DNA of 64,000 bases from Faecalibacter sp. LW9 (GCF_034661295.1 NZ_CP141062.1:124001-188000); one strand, 5' to 3'. Shown: positions 45,107-54,352, numbered from the stretch's first letter. Program-made: numbers and translations. Notes: generated from the letters alone by a model not told the origin.

Positions 45107-45395
45107 TTCTTTTTCCGTTATATGATTGATATAGCCTATCTGCATCACTTTCACTATGCACACCGTATTGCATAATCCATTCGTGAATTTCATCTTTCTT
45201 GAAGATCCTAGCTCCATTTGTAGGTTTGTAGAATGGTATAAGTTTATTTGCAGTAAGTTTATTTAGTTTACTTTCTGAGAAATCTAAATAAATTTGTAAT
45301 TCTTTAGCCGTTAATACTGGCTTTTCATTAATGTAGTTTTGCTTAATAAGCTTCTTAAGCTCATTAATTTCTTGTAAAAGTTTAATTTCTGACAT
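45096..45395 (-). CDS. Excisionase-type helix-turn-helix protein
   Basis: 99 residues. The helix-turn-helix (VLTAKELQIYLDFSESKLNKLTANKLIPFYKPTNGARIFKKDEIHEWI, about 27-75, in pieces) is the MerR_17/excisionase-like type found at the head of Bacteroidota mobilisable elements. An N-terminal helical stretch precedes it. It probably controls the AAA-primase-mob genes downstream or takes part in excision. It is the first gene of the mobilisation block. Confidence 0.82.
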   Translation of the reverse strand: MSEIKLLQEINELKKLIKQNYINEKPVLTAKELQIYLDFSESKLNKLTANKLIPFYKPTNGARIFKKDEIHEWIMQYGVHSESDADRLYQSYNGKRKSR

Positions 45396-45494
45396 AGTTA
45401 CTTATTTAATTGTTAACTATGACGAAAGTAGATAGAATGCAGCCGAATGTTAGGCCATTATTAATCTACAAAATAAAAAAGTTAATATAATTTA

Positions 45495-46217
45495 TTAACT
45501 TTTCAAAAGTCTATTTAATTGAGAATAAGCAGAGTTTATGGTATTCATGTTTATATTTAAATACTCACCTGATTTTTTTTTAATATAGAATAATTTAGAT
45601 AATTCTAACTGAGGTATACTTGTTATTTTATTCAATTCAATTAATAATTCCTTAATATCAATTAAAGAAAGTTCTGAAAAAAGACAAATTCGATCATTTA
45701 AATCTAAATATCTTTTTTGAAAGAATAAATCTTCGACAAATTTAAAATTAAGAGTATCAAAATACTTTTTGGCATCTTTATTAAAAAAAGTATTTAATTC
45801 CTTAATTTTTTTTATTGTTTTATATTTTTTAGGATTATAATGAATCAAGTTATTATTAGATAATCTTAATATATATAATTTACTTTTAGAATTATTAGAA
45901 ATAGAATTGTATTCTATACTATTTGGTGAAAAATCTTCACTAACAATAAAATCAACCTTTGATATATTCTTATTTAAATTTCTATATAAGAAGAATATTT
46001 TATTATAAACAGCTGGAAGAAATAAAGTTGGAGAAAATATAACCATACAGAATATAGCTATATAAGTTAACATACCAGAATTAGTATAAATTAATGAAGA
46101 AATTATAATTGGAAAATACATTAACATTAATACTCTTCGAATATTATTTTGAGAAAATAACTTTATTCTATAAAGATTTTCAAGTACAGTAAAATAATTA
46201 TTTAGTAAGCTTTCCAT
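45495..46217 (-). CDS. Membrane protein of unknown function
   Basis: 240 residues with two adjacent hydrophobic segments (VLMLMYFPIIISSLIYTNSG and MLTYIAIFCMVIFSPTLFLPA, about 29-70) and a charged cytoplasmic part rich in Asn, Lys and Leu. Base composition is very AT-rich, like the mobilisable genes beside it. No family is recognised. It lies between the HTH gene and the tRNA and may be element cargo. Confidence 0.6.
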   Translation of the reverse strand: MESLLNNYFTVLENLYRIKLFSQNNIRRVLMLMYFPIIISSLIYTNSGMLTYIAIFCMVIFSPTLFLPAVYNKIFFLYRNLNKNISKVDFIVSEDFSPNSIEYNSISNNSKSKLYILRLSNNNLIHYNPKKYKTIKKIKELNTFFNKDAKKYFDTLNFKFVEDLFFQKRYLDLNDRICLFSELSLIDIKELLIELNKITSIPQLELSKLFYIKKKSGEYLNINMNTINSAYSQLNRLLKS

Positions 46218-46350
46218 AGATTCAGTAAATTTTGATACACTTAAATATACTAAAAAATGAAGTAGAATATACTAAAATGAAAATTATAACTATCTTTGAA
46301 TCAGTTTAATCTGTTGTACTAATGTTGTACTGATAGGTTAAAATGAAATC

Positions 46351-46383
46351 AAAAAAAAGACGCTTACATTACTGTAAACGTCT
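46351..46383 (-). terminator. Terminator of the tRNA transcript
   Basis: AGACGTTTACA pairs with TGTAAGCGTCT (one G-T pair) across GTAA and is followed by T8 on the minus strand. Confidence 0.85.
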
Positions 46384-46397
46384 GATAGTCAATAAAG

Positions 46398-46471
46398 TGG
46401 TCCCACTTGGGCTCGAACCAAGGACTTGCTGATTATGAGTCAGCTACTCTAACCAACTGAGTTATAGGACC
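46398..46471 (-). tRNA. tRNA with CAT anticodon (Met, possibly Ile2)
   Basis: A 74-nt cloverleaf. The acceptor stem is GGTCCTA with TGGGACC, discriminator A, no encoded CCA. The D arm has CTCAGTTGGTTAGAG. The anticodon stem GCTGA with TCAGC encloses loop CTCATAA with anticodon CAT. The T arm has GGTTCGAGCC. It is not the initiator type by its A1-like features (normal G1-C72 pair). Lysidine-type isoleucine tRNA cannot be excluded. Its 3' end faces the mobilisable element. Confidence 0.92.
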
Positions 46472-46560
46472 GGAATTGGAGCAAATCTTGTTTAAGACAA
46501 ACAAGCAGTTGATTGCTTAATTCGAGTGCAATATTAAAGCATATTTTTTAAAAAACAAAA

Positions 46561-46959
46561 TTATTTTACATCTTCGCAAAGCTCGACCAATACGCCGTTT
46601 GTTGATTTAGGATGTAAAAACACAATTCGTTTATTGTCTGCCCCTAATTTTGGTGTTTCATTAATAAAAATAAACCCCTCATTTTTAAGTCGTTCAATTT
46701 CTTTTTCAAGATTATCAACTCCAAAAGCCAAGTGATGGATACCTTCTCGATTTTTTTCTAAATATTTTTCAATCGCACTCCCATTTTTTTCAGATCCGAC
46801 CAATTCGATCTTTGATTCACCTGCAGAAAAGAATGATGTCCTTACTCCTTCCGAACTAACAGATTCTTCTTTATATGGTTCTTTTCCTAATAATTTTTCA
46901 AAGATTTCATTGGAAATATTCAAATCTTTTACCGCTATTCCAATATGTTCTAATTTCAT
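46561..46959 (-). CDS. mce: Methylmalonyl-CoA epimerase
   Basis: Interconverts the epimers of methylmalonyl-CoA in propionate metabolism. 132 residues of a glyoxalase/VOC fold. Metal ligands are His5 (LEHIGIAV), His in GIHHLAFGV (about 75) and Glu in GVLVELCE (about 127). Length and motif order are typical of Mce. It stands alone, divergent from the TPR gene. Methylmalonyl-CoA mutase is not in the window. Confidence 0.93.
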   Translation of the reverse strand: MKLEHIGIAVKDLNISNEIFEKLLGKEPYKEESVSSEGVRTSFFSAGESKIELVGSEKNGSAIEKYLEKNREGIHHLAFGVDNLEKEIERLKNEGFIFINETPKLGADNKRIVFLHPKSTNGVLVELCEDVK

Positions 46960-47035
46960 TGTGATTTCTTAATATTGTTGATAAATTTAGCAAAAGTTTT
47001 AAAATAGATATTAATTCTTATTGTAATATTGAATC

Positions 47036-47815
47036 ATGAGTTTTTATGAACAAGGAAGAGCTTATCTTCAGAAGGGACAGTATAGAAAAGCATTAGACTA
47101 CTTTTCACTATCGATTAAACGTAAAATTGAAGTAACGAATTCGTATTTTCATCGTGGATTGGCTCAATACCACATGAAACAATATACAGATGCAATCAAA
47201 GATTTTGATCTTGCATTAGCTGATCAACCAGAAAACATTGATTTTTTGTTTTACAAAGCAATGGCCAATTACAATCGTTTTAATCCAACGATTGCTAATG
47301 AAATTTTTGATCAAATTTTAGCTATTAAACCTGATCATTATGTGGCAATTCATCAGAAAGCATTTATCCAAATGAATTTGAAGAATTACCAAAAAGCGAT
47401 TGAATTATATAATGAGGCTTTGAAATTAAAAGAAGATTACGATTCATGCTATCACAATCGTGCCTTTTGCTACGATCAATTAAAAGAATACGATAAAGCA
47501 ATTGCAGATTACACGAAAGTCATTGAATTAAACCCTCATTTCTTATCGTATTACAATCGTGCAAATACCTACGTATTATTGGAAAGATATGATGAAGCTT
47601 TAGAAGATTTTGAATCTTCATTAAAAATTAATCCGAACTATTTCTTAACCCACTACGGTAAAGGTGTAATTTTAGAAACACGTGGTGAAATTGATGAGGC
47701 CATCCGTTGTTTCCAAATCGCATTAATGCTTAACAATCAATTTGATTTGGCAGCACACAAGCTAAACTATTATGCGCAATTGGCAACTGAGAATCAAGAA
47801 AACATAGAAGAATAA
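47036..47815 (+). CDS. Tetratricopeptide-repeat protein
   Basis: 259 residues consisting of about seven TPR units (for example YFHRGLAQYHMKQYTDAIKDFDLAL and CYHNRAFCYDQLKEYDKAIADYTKVIELNP) with no signal peptide and no other domain. It is a cytoplasmic protein-protein interaction scaffold; the partner is unknown. Confidence 0.85.
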   Translation: MSFYEQGRAYLQKGQYRKALDYFSLSIKRKIEVTNSYFHRGLAQYHMKQYTDAIKDFDLALADQPENIDFLFYKAMANYNRFNPTIANEIFDQILAIKPDHYVAIHQKAFIQMNLKNYQKAIELYNEALKLKEDYDSCYHNRAFCYDQLKEYDKAIADYTKVIELNPHFLSYYNRANTYVLLERYDEALEDFESSLKINPNYFLTHYGKGVILETRGEIDEAIRCFQIALMLNNQFDLAAHKLNYYAQLATENQENIEE

Positions 47816-47835
47816 TCGAAAATCAACCCCATAAT

Positions 47836-47867
47836 AAAACCCCTATTTGAAAACCAAATAGGGGTTT
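47836..47867. terminator. Bidirectional intrinsic terminator
   Basis: AAAACCCCTATTTG pairs with CAAATAGGGGTTTT (14 bp, loop AAAA). It serves the converging TPR and lipoprotein genes. Confidence 0.9.
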
Positions 47868-47884
47868 TGTATGTAATAAAAAGC

Positions 47885-48283
47885 TTATTTAATTAAACTT
47901 GTAATTATCGCTCTTGTAGCGTCAGAAACAGTAGTATTGTTTGCAGATGTTTTTAAAGCAGAAATGAATTGACCATATTTCGATTCTCCAATTCCTGTTT
48001 TAATCTCATTTAAAGCATTTGTTTTATATCCTTCTAATAACGATTGATAATTTTCTTTCGTTGTATCTAAACTGTTGTAATTTGTAATATACGATTTTAA
48101 CGCATTGGCAACAGTTGATGTTTGTGCTTGATTTAAGTTCAACCCACCTAATAAACCAGTGATTTCTGAAATCGCGCTAGAAATTTGAGCGACTTTTGTG
48201 ATTGTCCCTACTGTTCCAACAGCACCTGTAGAACAGCTTGCTAAAGCCAATACTACACCTAATCCTAAAACAATTTTTTTCAT
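47885..48283 (-). CDS. Small lipoprotein, DUF2780-like
   Basis: 132 residues from ATG 48283; an ATG two codons earlier is possible. The lipobox is LALASC (Cys17). The mature part is helical and Ala/Ser/Thr-rich (ISSAISEITGLLGGLNLNQAQTSTVANALKSYI, in pieces), and ends with a further helix pair. This resembles short helical exported proteins in Bacteroidota; the DUF2780 link is a loose impression. Confidence 0.65.
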   Translation of the reverse strand: MKKIVLGLGVVLALASCSTGAVGTVGTITKVAQISSAISEITGLLGGLNLNQAQTSTVANALKSYITNYNSLDTTKENYQSLLEGYKTNALNEIKTGIGESKYGQFISALKTSANNTTVSDATRAIITSLIK

Positions 48284-48454
48284 ATTCATAAAAATTTGTG
48301 CAAATGTAGTTTTTAGGAGGTTGCAAAATATTCTTTTAATATATTTTAAGAAAAAACATAAACATTTTATTCATTTTGAGACATCAATAACTTAACGTAC
48401 ATCAAGAGATTTCGCCAACCTATTGCAGTAATTTGTACTTTATTTGAATAATTT

Positions 48455-48778
48455 ATGATGATGATATATGGCAAAAATGAAGAAATTACACAAACGTTAG
48501 CACGAGTGATCCAAAGGACGTATGCAGTATCCTGTTCAGTCCCTCAAAATTTAACTTGTCTGAACCAAATTTTATCCTCTTCTGCAGTAGAAGTCATTAT
48601 TTTGAGTAGCGGAGTAGGTCAATCTGAAATCGAATTACTTTACCAAATGGTCGATGGTCGTTGTAAAATTATTCATCATTATGGTGGAGGAAGTGGATTA
48701 TTGAAATCTGAAATCGAGTTATCGAGAAGAAACATACAATCATCTTCATGCATTATTAGCAATAATCATTTGTTATAA
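48455..48778 (+). CDS. Small hypothetical protein
   Basis: 107 residues; the first three codons are ATG, so the exact start is uncertain. The pattern (MIYGKNEEITQTLARVIQ, then VEVIILSSGVGQSEIELLYQMV) suggests an alpha/beta fold like a receiver or Rossmann half, but no phospho-acceptor Asp is evident. No family recognised. Confidence 0.6.
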   Translation: MMMIYGKNEEITQTLARVIQRTYAVSCSVPQNLTCLNQILSSSAVEVIILSSGVGQSEIELLYQMVDGRCKIIHHYGGGSGLLKSEIELSRRNIQSSSCIISNNHLL

Positions 48779-48795
48779 CTCAATCGAATGCAACA

Positions 48796-48824
48796 AAAAA
48801 GGCTTAGCATATGCTAAACCTTTT
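48796..48824. terminator. Bidirectional intrinsic terminator
   Basis: AAAAGGcTTAGCAT pairs with ATGCTAAaCCTTTT, nearly palindromic, with A/T runs on each side. It lies between converging genes at 48455-48778 and 48830-49204. Confidence 0.8.
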
Positions 48825-48829
48825 ATTTA

Positions 48830-49204
48830 TTATAAGTCTTTGATGATCCAATATTCTCTTGACAATCCCACATCATTACGATTAATTTCGACTTCATCGC
48901 AGAAATCCAAAAATAATTCATCCTTTGTTTTATCAATTTTAGGCGTTGATCCTAAAATCTGATTAATTATAGCTAAGTTTTCATTTTCATCTTGATTCAA
49001 ATCAATTGTATCGAAATTCTGGTCTTTAACAGCTAAAAATTGACTTGGTATAAAGAAATTTACTTCTTCTGAAAGAATCGCTAAAAAAACATTAGATGTT
49101 TTGATCAATTGTATGGCTTTTGCATGATCAGCAACATTCTCTCCTTCCAAACCTTCTAAGAATACTTCAACATTATCTAAAATTTCATCTCTATTCGATA
49201 CCAT
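48830..49204 (-). CDS. Small acidic protein of unknown function
   Basis: 124 residues, strongly acidic (DTIDLNQDENENLAII, DELFLDFCDEVEINRNDVG), no signal peptide, mostly helical. It follows the TPR-like gene at 49243 by 38 bp on the same strand, so the two are probably co-transcribed. Function unknown. Confidence 0.65.
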   Translation of the reverse strand: MVSNRDEILDNVEVFLEGLEGENVADHAKAIQLIKTSNVFLAILSEEVNFFIPSQFLAVKDQNFDTIDLNQDENENLAIINQILGSTPKIDKTKDELFLDFCDEVEINRNDVGLSREYWIIKDL

Positions 49205-49242
49205 TATGATGTATTATAATTTTTTGCAAAGGTATTAATATT

Positions 49243-50127
49243 CTACAAATCTTCTCTTACCAATGCCTCTACCTCCGTATATTCAGCATAGCTCTTTACG
49301 AAATGATGGTTAAAATCAATTTCTTCCCATAAAATATTAACTTCATGATCTTGTACTGCAATGTAATTTAAAATGGTTTGAACCGTATAAGTATCTATAA
49401 ATTCATAAATTGGATAGGCCTTCACGTTTTTTAAAATCAAGCCATGGAGAAAACAATTGATGGAATCGTAGTTGATGCCTTGATCTTGGTGCCATGAATA
49501 ATGTTTAATTAAATTGGTTTTTAATTGAAGATTATAATTGATGCTTTTTAATTTGAAATTCTTTAATGTTAAGCGGTTCGTGGTATGATTTACGATAGCT
49601 TCCGTAATGGATAAATTACGACGAAGCAATTGTATCAGTTGTCGTTCAGATGTAATTTTCTCCAATTGATTCAAGTACCGTTTTGCAGCATCAAATTCAA
49701 ACATTTCGATATGAACCAAGGCTAATAAAAAAACTATTCTTGGATTGGAATTATAAATTTTATACACTTCATCCAAATAATGAAGGGCTTGATCAAATTT
49801 CAATTTATGAATATAAAATTCTGCCAAATAGATGTTGCAAGCATACAAATAGAAATCGTTGTCTTTGACTTGTTGAAAGGTTTCAATTGCTTCCTCGTTT
49901 TGATTCAATTGCCGTTGTACAATCCCTTTTAAAAAGAGGGATTTATAAAAATCGGGATTAAGATCTAACGATTGATCCAACTTTTGTTGCAGTTCTAACA
50001 ATTCTTCAATTGAGTGATTTTTGAAAGAAAATGATTTCCAAATCGGGAACAACTTCCCTTTATTTTGGCTATCCATCATCGTAAAAAAGGCATCATTAAA
50101 TAATTGATTCGAATCGGTCCAGATCAT
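49243..50127 (-). CDS. TPR-like helical protein of unknown function
   Basis: 294 residues. Residues about 40-165 contain TPR-like helical pairs (YKSLFLKGIVQRQLNQNEEAIETFQQVKDNDFYLYACNIYLAEFYIHKLKFDQALHYLDEVY, in pieces). The C-terminal part has an ordinary mixed composition and ends in an acidic stretch. There is no export signal. It is upstream partner of the acidic protein; a shared but unknown task is likely. Confidence 0.7.
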   Translation of the reverse strand: MIWTDSNQLFNDAFFTMMDSQNKGKLFPIWKSFSFKNHSIEELLELQQKLDQSLDLNPDFYKSLFLKGIVQRQLNQNEEAIETFQQVKDNDFYLYACNIYLAEFYIHKLKFDQALHYLDEVYKIYNSNPRIVFLLALVHIEMFEFDAAKRYLNQLEKITSERQLIQLLRRNLSITEAIVNHTTNRLTLKNFKLKSINYNLQLKTNLIKHYSWHQDQGINYDSINCFLHGLILKNVKAYPIYEFIDTYTVQTILNYIAVQDHEVNILWEEIDFNHHFVKSYAEYTEVEALVREDL

Positions 50128-50250
50128 TAGATTTTATTTGTAATTATGGGTTCAAAATAAGTTAATTTTAAGAATAGTAGGTGAAAGATTTTTAAAATTA
50201 TTGAACAATTTATCAACCCCTTATCTTTTTAGTTATTTTTTGATAGCATA

Positions 50251-50284
50251 TAAAAAAAGTGATACATTATCGTATCACTTTTTA
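50251..50284 (-). terminator. Intrinsic terminator after menE
   Basis: AAAAAGTGATAC pairs with GTATCACTTTTT across six bases, with T7 on the minus strand. Confidence 0.85.
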
Positions 50285-50287
50285 ACG

Positions 50288-51304
50288 TTATAATACTATT
50301 TTATTCCGTTGAATTTTTCCACTTTCCGTTCTTGGAAATTGATCAACAAAGACTATTTCTTTCGGAAATTGATATTTCGTGAGTGGAGCCTTTGATAAAT
50401 CAATTGGATATTCCTTCCCTTCGACGACTAGAATTAACCGCTGTCCTAAACGTTCATCCGGTTTGGATGTGATGATATAAGGCGTCGATAGATATGGTTT
50501 TAGTACCTCCTCTATTTGCTCCGGAAATAATTTTATTCCTCCTGAATTGATGACATGATCTGCTCGACCAATCCAATTAAAATTACGATCATCTATTAAT
50601 TCAACGATATCGTTTGTCGTGACAATTAAGTCATCATACGGTGTTTCTATAACTAAACATCCACGATCATCTTGTTTGATATTAACCTCATCAAAAGCTT
50701 CGAAATATGGATTAACCTTTTGAAATTTTTGATTCGGAACTTGTTTAAAAGCGATATGCGTAATGGTTTCCGTCATCGCATACGTTTCATAAACTTCATT
50801 GGACATCGGATGCAAATCTTGTTTCACTTTATCTGATAATGGTGCGCCTCCTATAATTAACTTATCACAATGGGAAACAAAATCAATTGATTTTTCAACT
50901 TGCATTGGTGTTAAAGCAACAAAATCAATAGGATCTGCGTAGGGTTGAAAGATCGACCATTCCAAATGAGCTGATGGTTGTACACAGATTAATTTCATTC
51001 CAATTTCAGCAGCCCTCACCAACATCAATTTACCTGCAATATAATTGACAGGCATCGCCAATACTGCTGTATTGCCTTTTTCTAAACGTAAATATTTACA
51101 CGTCATGCGTGCACTTTTACGCATATTTTCTTTGGTTAACGTTATAGGCTTCGGCGTTCCTGTTGAACCAGAGGTATGAGCCATCATGACCGTGGAATCA
51201 TCGTACCAATTTTCTAAAAAATCAAGAACATCCTGCTCAAAAGGTGTCTTCGGATGGAATGCTTTATGATCAAATGACGATGAACTAAAATCAAGAATCA
51301 TCAT
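50288..51304 (-). CDS. menE: O-succinylbenzoate--CoA ligase
   Basis: Activates O-succinylbenzoate for menaquinone synthesis. At 338 residues it is shorter than the B. subtilis enzyme, as usual in Bacteroidota. The AMP-binding loop is MMAHTSGSTGTPKPITLTKEN (in pieces, about 40-60). The adenylate motifs are YAMTETITHIAFK, GRADHVINSGGIKLFPEQIEE (in pieces) and the C-terminal Lys in RTESGKIQRNKI. It is third in the menC-DUF1684-menE operon. Confidence 0.9.
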   Translation of the reverse strand: MMILDFSSSSFDHKAFHPKTPFEQDVLDFLENWYDDSTVMMAHTSGSTGTPKPITLTKENMRKSARMTCKYLRLEKGNTAVLAMPVNYIAGKLMLVRAAEIGMKLICVQPSAHLEWSIFQPYADPIDFVALTPMQVEKSIDFVSHCDKLIIGGAPLSDKVKQDLHPMSNEVYETYAMTETITHIAFKQVPNQKFQKVNPYFEAFDEVNIKQDDRGCLVIETPYDDLIVTTNDIVELIDDRNFNWIGRADHVINSGGIKLFPEQIEEVLKPYLSTPYIITSKPDERLGQRLILVVEGKEYPIDLSKAPLTKYQFPKEIVFVDQFPRTESGKIQRNKIVL

Positions 51305-51306
51305 AT

Positions 51307-51915
51307 TTATTTTTTATAGGTTACACCAGCTTCTATTCGGGTATCCAATGAATTTTCTCCTGGAGGTATTGGACAATTGTAGCGTTTACTATACGCACAA
51401 TATGGATTGTAAGCCTCATTAAAGTTAATGATAATTTGTCCTTCAGGTGTAAAAGACTTCGTTAAATCCAAATCGATGTAACGCCCTCCACCATAAGTAC
51501 CATCTCCATTTGTATCATCTGTAAAGGGTAGAAATAAATGGTCTTTATATTCTTCTTTAATGGGATGAGATTGATAAATTTTTAACGAATGCGTTTGCCC
51601 ATCTATTGTAAAAGTAGCCATTCCAAAGGCTGTGTAATATTGAATTTTTCCTGCTGACGTTGGAAAAGGGATAACATCTCCATCATTGATTGGAGTAAAA
51701 TCCGCTTTTACGTTGTACTTTTCTTGGTAGGGATAAAAGGTAATTCCTACAAAATTATTTTTCTCTTCTTGATTTAAAGGTGATGTACTTGTATTATTAT
51801 AGAATTCCACCAATTCTTTTTGAAAATCTGTCAATTGATTTTCTGAAGTAACTTTCGTTGCACAACTCCCCAAGGTCATCAATGCAACTAAAATTAAAAT
51901 AATATTTTTCATCAT
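51307..51915 (-). CDS. DUF1684 lipoprotein
   Basis: 202 residues with a lipobox (LMTLGSC, Cys18). The body has DUF1684 features: FYPYQEKYNVKADFTPI, TYGGGRYIDLDL and FNEAYNPYCAYSKRYNCPIPPGEN (in pieces). These proteins are usually exported and of unknown function. It lies between menC (overlapping by one base) and menE (3-base gap), so it is co-expressed with menaquinone genes without a known role there. Confidence 0.8.
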   Translation of the reverse strand: MMKNIILILVALMTLGSCATKVTSENQLTDFQKELVEFYNNTSTSPLNQEEKNNFVGITFYPYQEKYNVKADFTPINDGDVIPFPTSAGKIQYYTAFGMATFTIDGQTHSLKIYQSHPIKEEYKDHLFLPFTDDTNGDGTYGGGRYIDLDLTKSFTPEGQIIINFNEAYNPYCAYSKRYNCPIPPGENSLDTRIEAGVTYKK

Positions 51916-52949
51916 TATTTGTTACGATATAAATGTTCTCCTCTGACTTCTAAGCGAGTCGGAAAATTATTTGTAAATAAACTTCCTGTTCCCAAACCTT
52001 GAGGCATTTCAGGATAGAGGATAGCCGTCCATTGGGCAATAGCATTTAATCCTATGTTACTTTCTAACGCAGATGTAATCCAAAAATCTATTCCATTGTA
52101 ATCGCAGGCATCAATCCATTCTAACGAACCTCTTATTCCACCTACTAAACTTGGTTTTAAAATAACGAATTGTGGTTTTATTTTCTCGATTAATGCTAAT
52201 TTATCTTCACGCTCGAATACACCAATTAATTCTTCATCCAACGCAATTGGAATTGGTGTGTGAGCACATAATTCAGCCATTTGCTCTACGTTTCCAGCTT
52301 TTATAGGTTGCTCTATCGAATGAATTTTTAATTCAGCCAATTGTTGTAATACAACTTTTGCTTCTTCAAACGTAAATCCTCCGTTCGCATCTACTCGTAA
52401 TTCTAATTGTTCTGGAGAAAATTCCTCTCTCAACTGTTTTAGAATTTGGTATTCGGATTCCCAATTCACCCCAATTTTAATTTTGATGCATTTAAAACCT
52501 TCGGCTAACTTTTCTTGAATCTGTTGACGCATAAAATCCACATCCCCCATCCAAATTAAGCCATTGATTTGCATTCCTTTTTCACCATTTTTAAATGCTG
52601 ATTCAAATAAATCGGGATTATAAGGATCGTTATATTCATCTTTATAGCGATTAAAACTTAATGCTTGAAAAGCTTGTTCTAATCCAAATTGAATAGAAGG
52701 CCACTCTCGAAGTTGATCCCATAATACTTGAATTCCTAAATCGATGTGATCGCACACCCATTGTAATTTTTGTTCATAATCTTCACGATCATCAGCACTT
52801 AAGCCTTTGAATAAACCACATTCGCCTAAGTACGTTCTTCCATCCTCCTCTAAAGTAAGGATATACGTTAATTTTTCCGTTAAAACACCTCTAGAAGTTC
52901 CTCCAGGACGTTTAAATTTTAATACGTAAGGTTCAAATGTTGCTTTCAT
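51915..52949 (-). CDS. menC: O-succinylbenzoate synthase
   Basis: Dehydrates SHCHC to O-succinylbenzoate. 344 residues of the enolase superfamily. Catalytic Lys residues are in CIKIKIGVNWESEY (about 155-168) and ILKPSLVGG (about 262-270). Metal ligands are Asp in LRVDANGGF (about 188) and Glu in ALDEELIG. It starts the operon menC-DUF1684-menE. Other men genes are not in the window. Confidence 0.92.
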   Translation of the reverse strand: MKATFEPYVLKFKRPGGTSRGVLTEKLTYILTLEEDGRTYLGECGLFKGLSADDREDYEQKLQWVCDHIDLGIQVLWDQLREWPSIQFGLEQAFQALSFNRYKDEYNDPYNPDLFESAFKNGEKGMQINGLIWMGDVDFMRQQIQEKLAEGFKCIKIKIGVNWESEYQILKQLREEFSPEQLELRVDANGGFTFEEAKVVLQQLAELKIHSIEQPIKAGNVEQMAELCAHTPIPIALDEELIGVFEREDKLALIEKIKPQFVILKPSLVGGIRGSLEWIDACDYNGIDFWITSALESNIGLNAIAQWTAILYPEMPQGLGTGSLFTNNFPTRLEVRGEHLYRNK

Positions 52950-53083
52950 ACTTCAAATTTACAATGCATTCATTAGATATTAATTGATTTAAGCTAGTAT
53001 TTGTTATATATATCCATAATTTTTAGATTTCATAAATAAGAAAAAATATTTTCATTCGTTCTATTTATGAATTAACTCCCTGT

Positions 53084-54325
53084 ATGATAAATATTAATGA
53101 TCTTAATCTAAAATCGGATATTTTACCTTTCTATAATTTTACTAAAAATAAAATGAGTCTGCAACGATTAGAAGAATTTCTTTCGCGTAAACCTAATAGT
53201 TTAGAAATTGCAGTAGAAAGTCAGAAATTAATTCAATACGTTTTAAATCAAAAAGATTTCATTAATAATTATCATTACAATGTTCTTTATCTCTCGGAGG
53301 CTTATTATTTCATGCATCACCTTCAGGAATACGAAACAATTTATTTAAGATTCGTGAATCCTTTTAATGTTATCGATTATTCAAAAGTTATACAAACCTT
53401 GATGATTTTACATCAAATTAAAACAATTACTCAATTGTTAGAGGATCATGAAGCTCCTGAAAAGTTTAAAGAATTAAAGAAGAATAGCCATGATATTTTT
53501 GAACAATATGAAATTGAAAAACATTTAGAAATCCATCAGCAACAAATTCTTAAAAGAAAAGATTTCATCACGATTTATCAAAAACTATTTAAAGATCAAG
53601 AAATTATTAAGAATATTCTCAATGATTTTATGGATGTAGAAATTTATTATTCGATTGCTAAAGCAATACAAACTTATAATTACTCCATACCAACTTTAAC
53701 AATTGATGATTTAGACCTTAAACAATTTTATCATCCCAAATTAAAACATCCTGTAAAGAATGATTTTAAACCAACAAAACATTTAGTATTACTTTCTGGA
53801 GCTAATATGTCGGGAAAATCGACATTTTTTAAGTCAGTTGCATTGTGTATCTATTTGGGTAATTTAGGATTACCCATTCCTGCAGAATCTTCAAGAATTC
53901 CATTTTATAATTCTATTAATATCCGTATTTCTCATCAAGATGATATTACAAATGGATATAGTCATTTTATGAATGAAATTGTAAACCTAAAAGAATATAT
54001 CTTACAAATTAAAAGTCAAAACAACGTAATTGGATTTTATGATGAGTTATACAGCGGAACCAATACACATGACGCGATGGAGTTATTTTCTACAACTATA
54101 AAAGGGTTATCTAAAATTAATAACGGTCTTACTTTTATTTCTTCTCACATCCACGAATTAAAGGATGAATTAGAGTTAAATGAACAGATCGAGATTTATC
54201 ATCTTGAATGTAAAATCAAAGATGAAAAACCATTGTACACATACCAATTAAAAGAAGGCTATAATGCAATGAAAATTGGACAAATCATATTTAGAAATGA
54301 AGGGTTATATCAATTATTACAATAA
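53084..54325 (+). CDS. MutS-family ATPase lacking mismatch-binding domains
   Basis: 413 residues. The N-terminal half is helical (a clamp/lever-like region). The C-terminal ATPase has Walker A in LLSGANMSGKSTFFKS (about 237-252) and GFYDELYSGTNTHDAMELF and FISSHIHEL, typical of MutS domain V. The mismatch-recognition domain I of MutS1 and the Smr nuclease of MutS2 are absent, as in a group of short MutS-like proteins common in Bacteroidota. Its role is not known from the sequence. Confidence 0.82.
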   Translation: MININDLNLKSDILPFYNFTKNKMSLQRLEEFLSRKPNSLEIAVESQKLIQYVLNQKDFINNYHYNVLYLSEAYYFMHHLQEYETIYLRFVNPFNVIDYSKVIQTLMILHQIKTITQLLEDHEAPEKFKELKKNSHDIFEQYEIEKHLEIHQQQILKRKDFITIYQKLFKDQEIIKNILNDFMDVEIYYSIAKAIQTYNYSIPTLTIDDLDLKQFYHPKLKHPVKNDFKPTKHLVLLSGANMSGKSTFFKSVALCIYLGNLGLPIPAESSRIPFYNSINIRISHQDDITNGYSHFMNEIVNLKEYILQIKSQNNVIGFYDELYSGTNTHDAMELFSTTIKGLSKINNGLTFISSHIHELKDELELNEQIEIYHLECKIKDEKPLYTYQLKEGYNAMKIGQIIFRNEGLYQLLQ

Positions 54326-54350
54326 AAAAAGAGCTCAGTTAATGGCTCTT
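54324..54350 (-). terminator. Intrinsic terminator after the acetyltransferase gene
   Basis: AAGAGC pairs with GCTCTT around ten bases, then T7 on the minus strand. It may also serve the converging MutS-like gene weakly. Confidence 0.65.
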
Positions 54351-54352
54351 AT

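Noticed and set aside
46398-46471. Initiator tRNA-fMet
   Set aside because: The acceptor stem begins with a normal G-C pair, so it is an elongator Met or a lysidine-type Ile tRNA.
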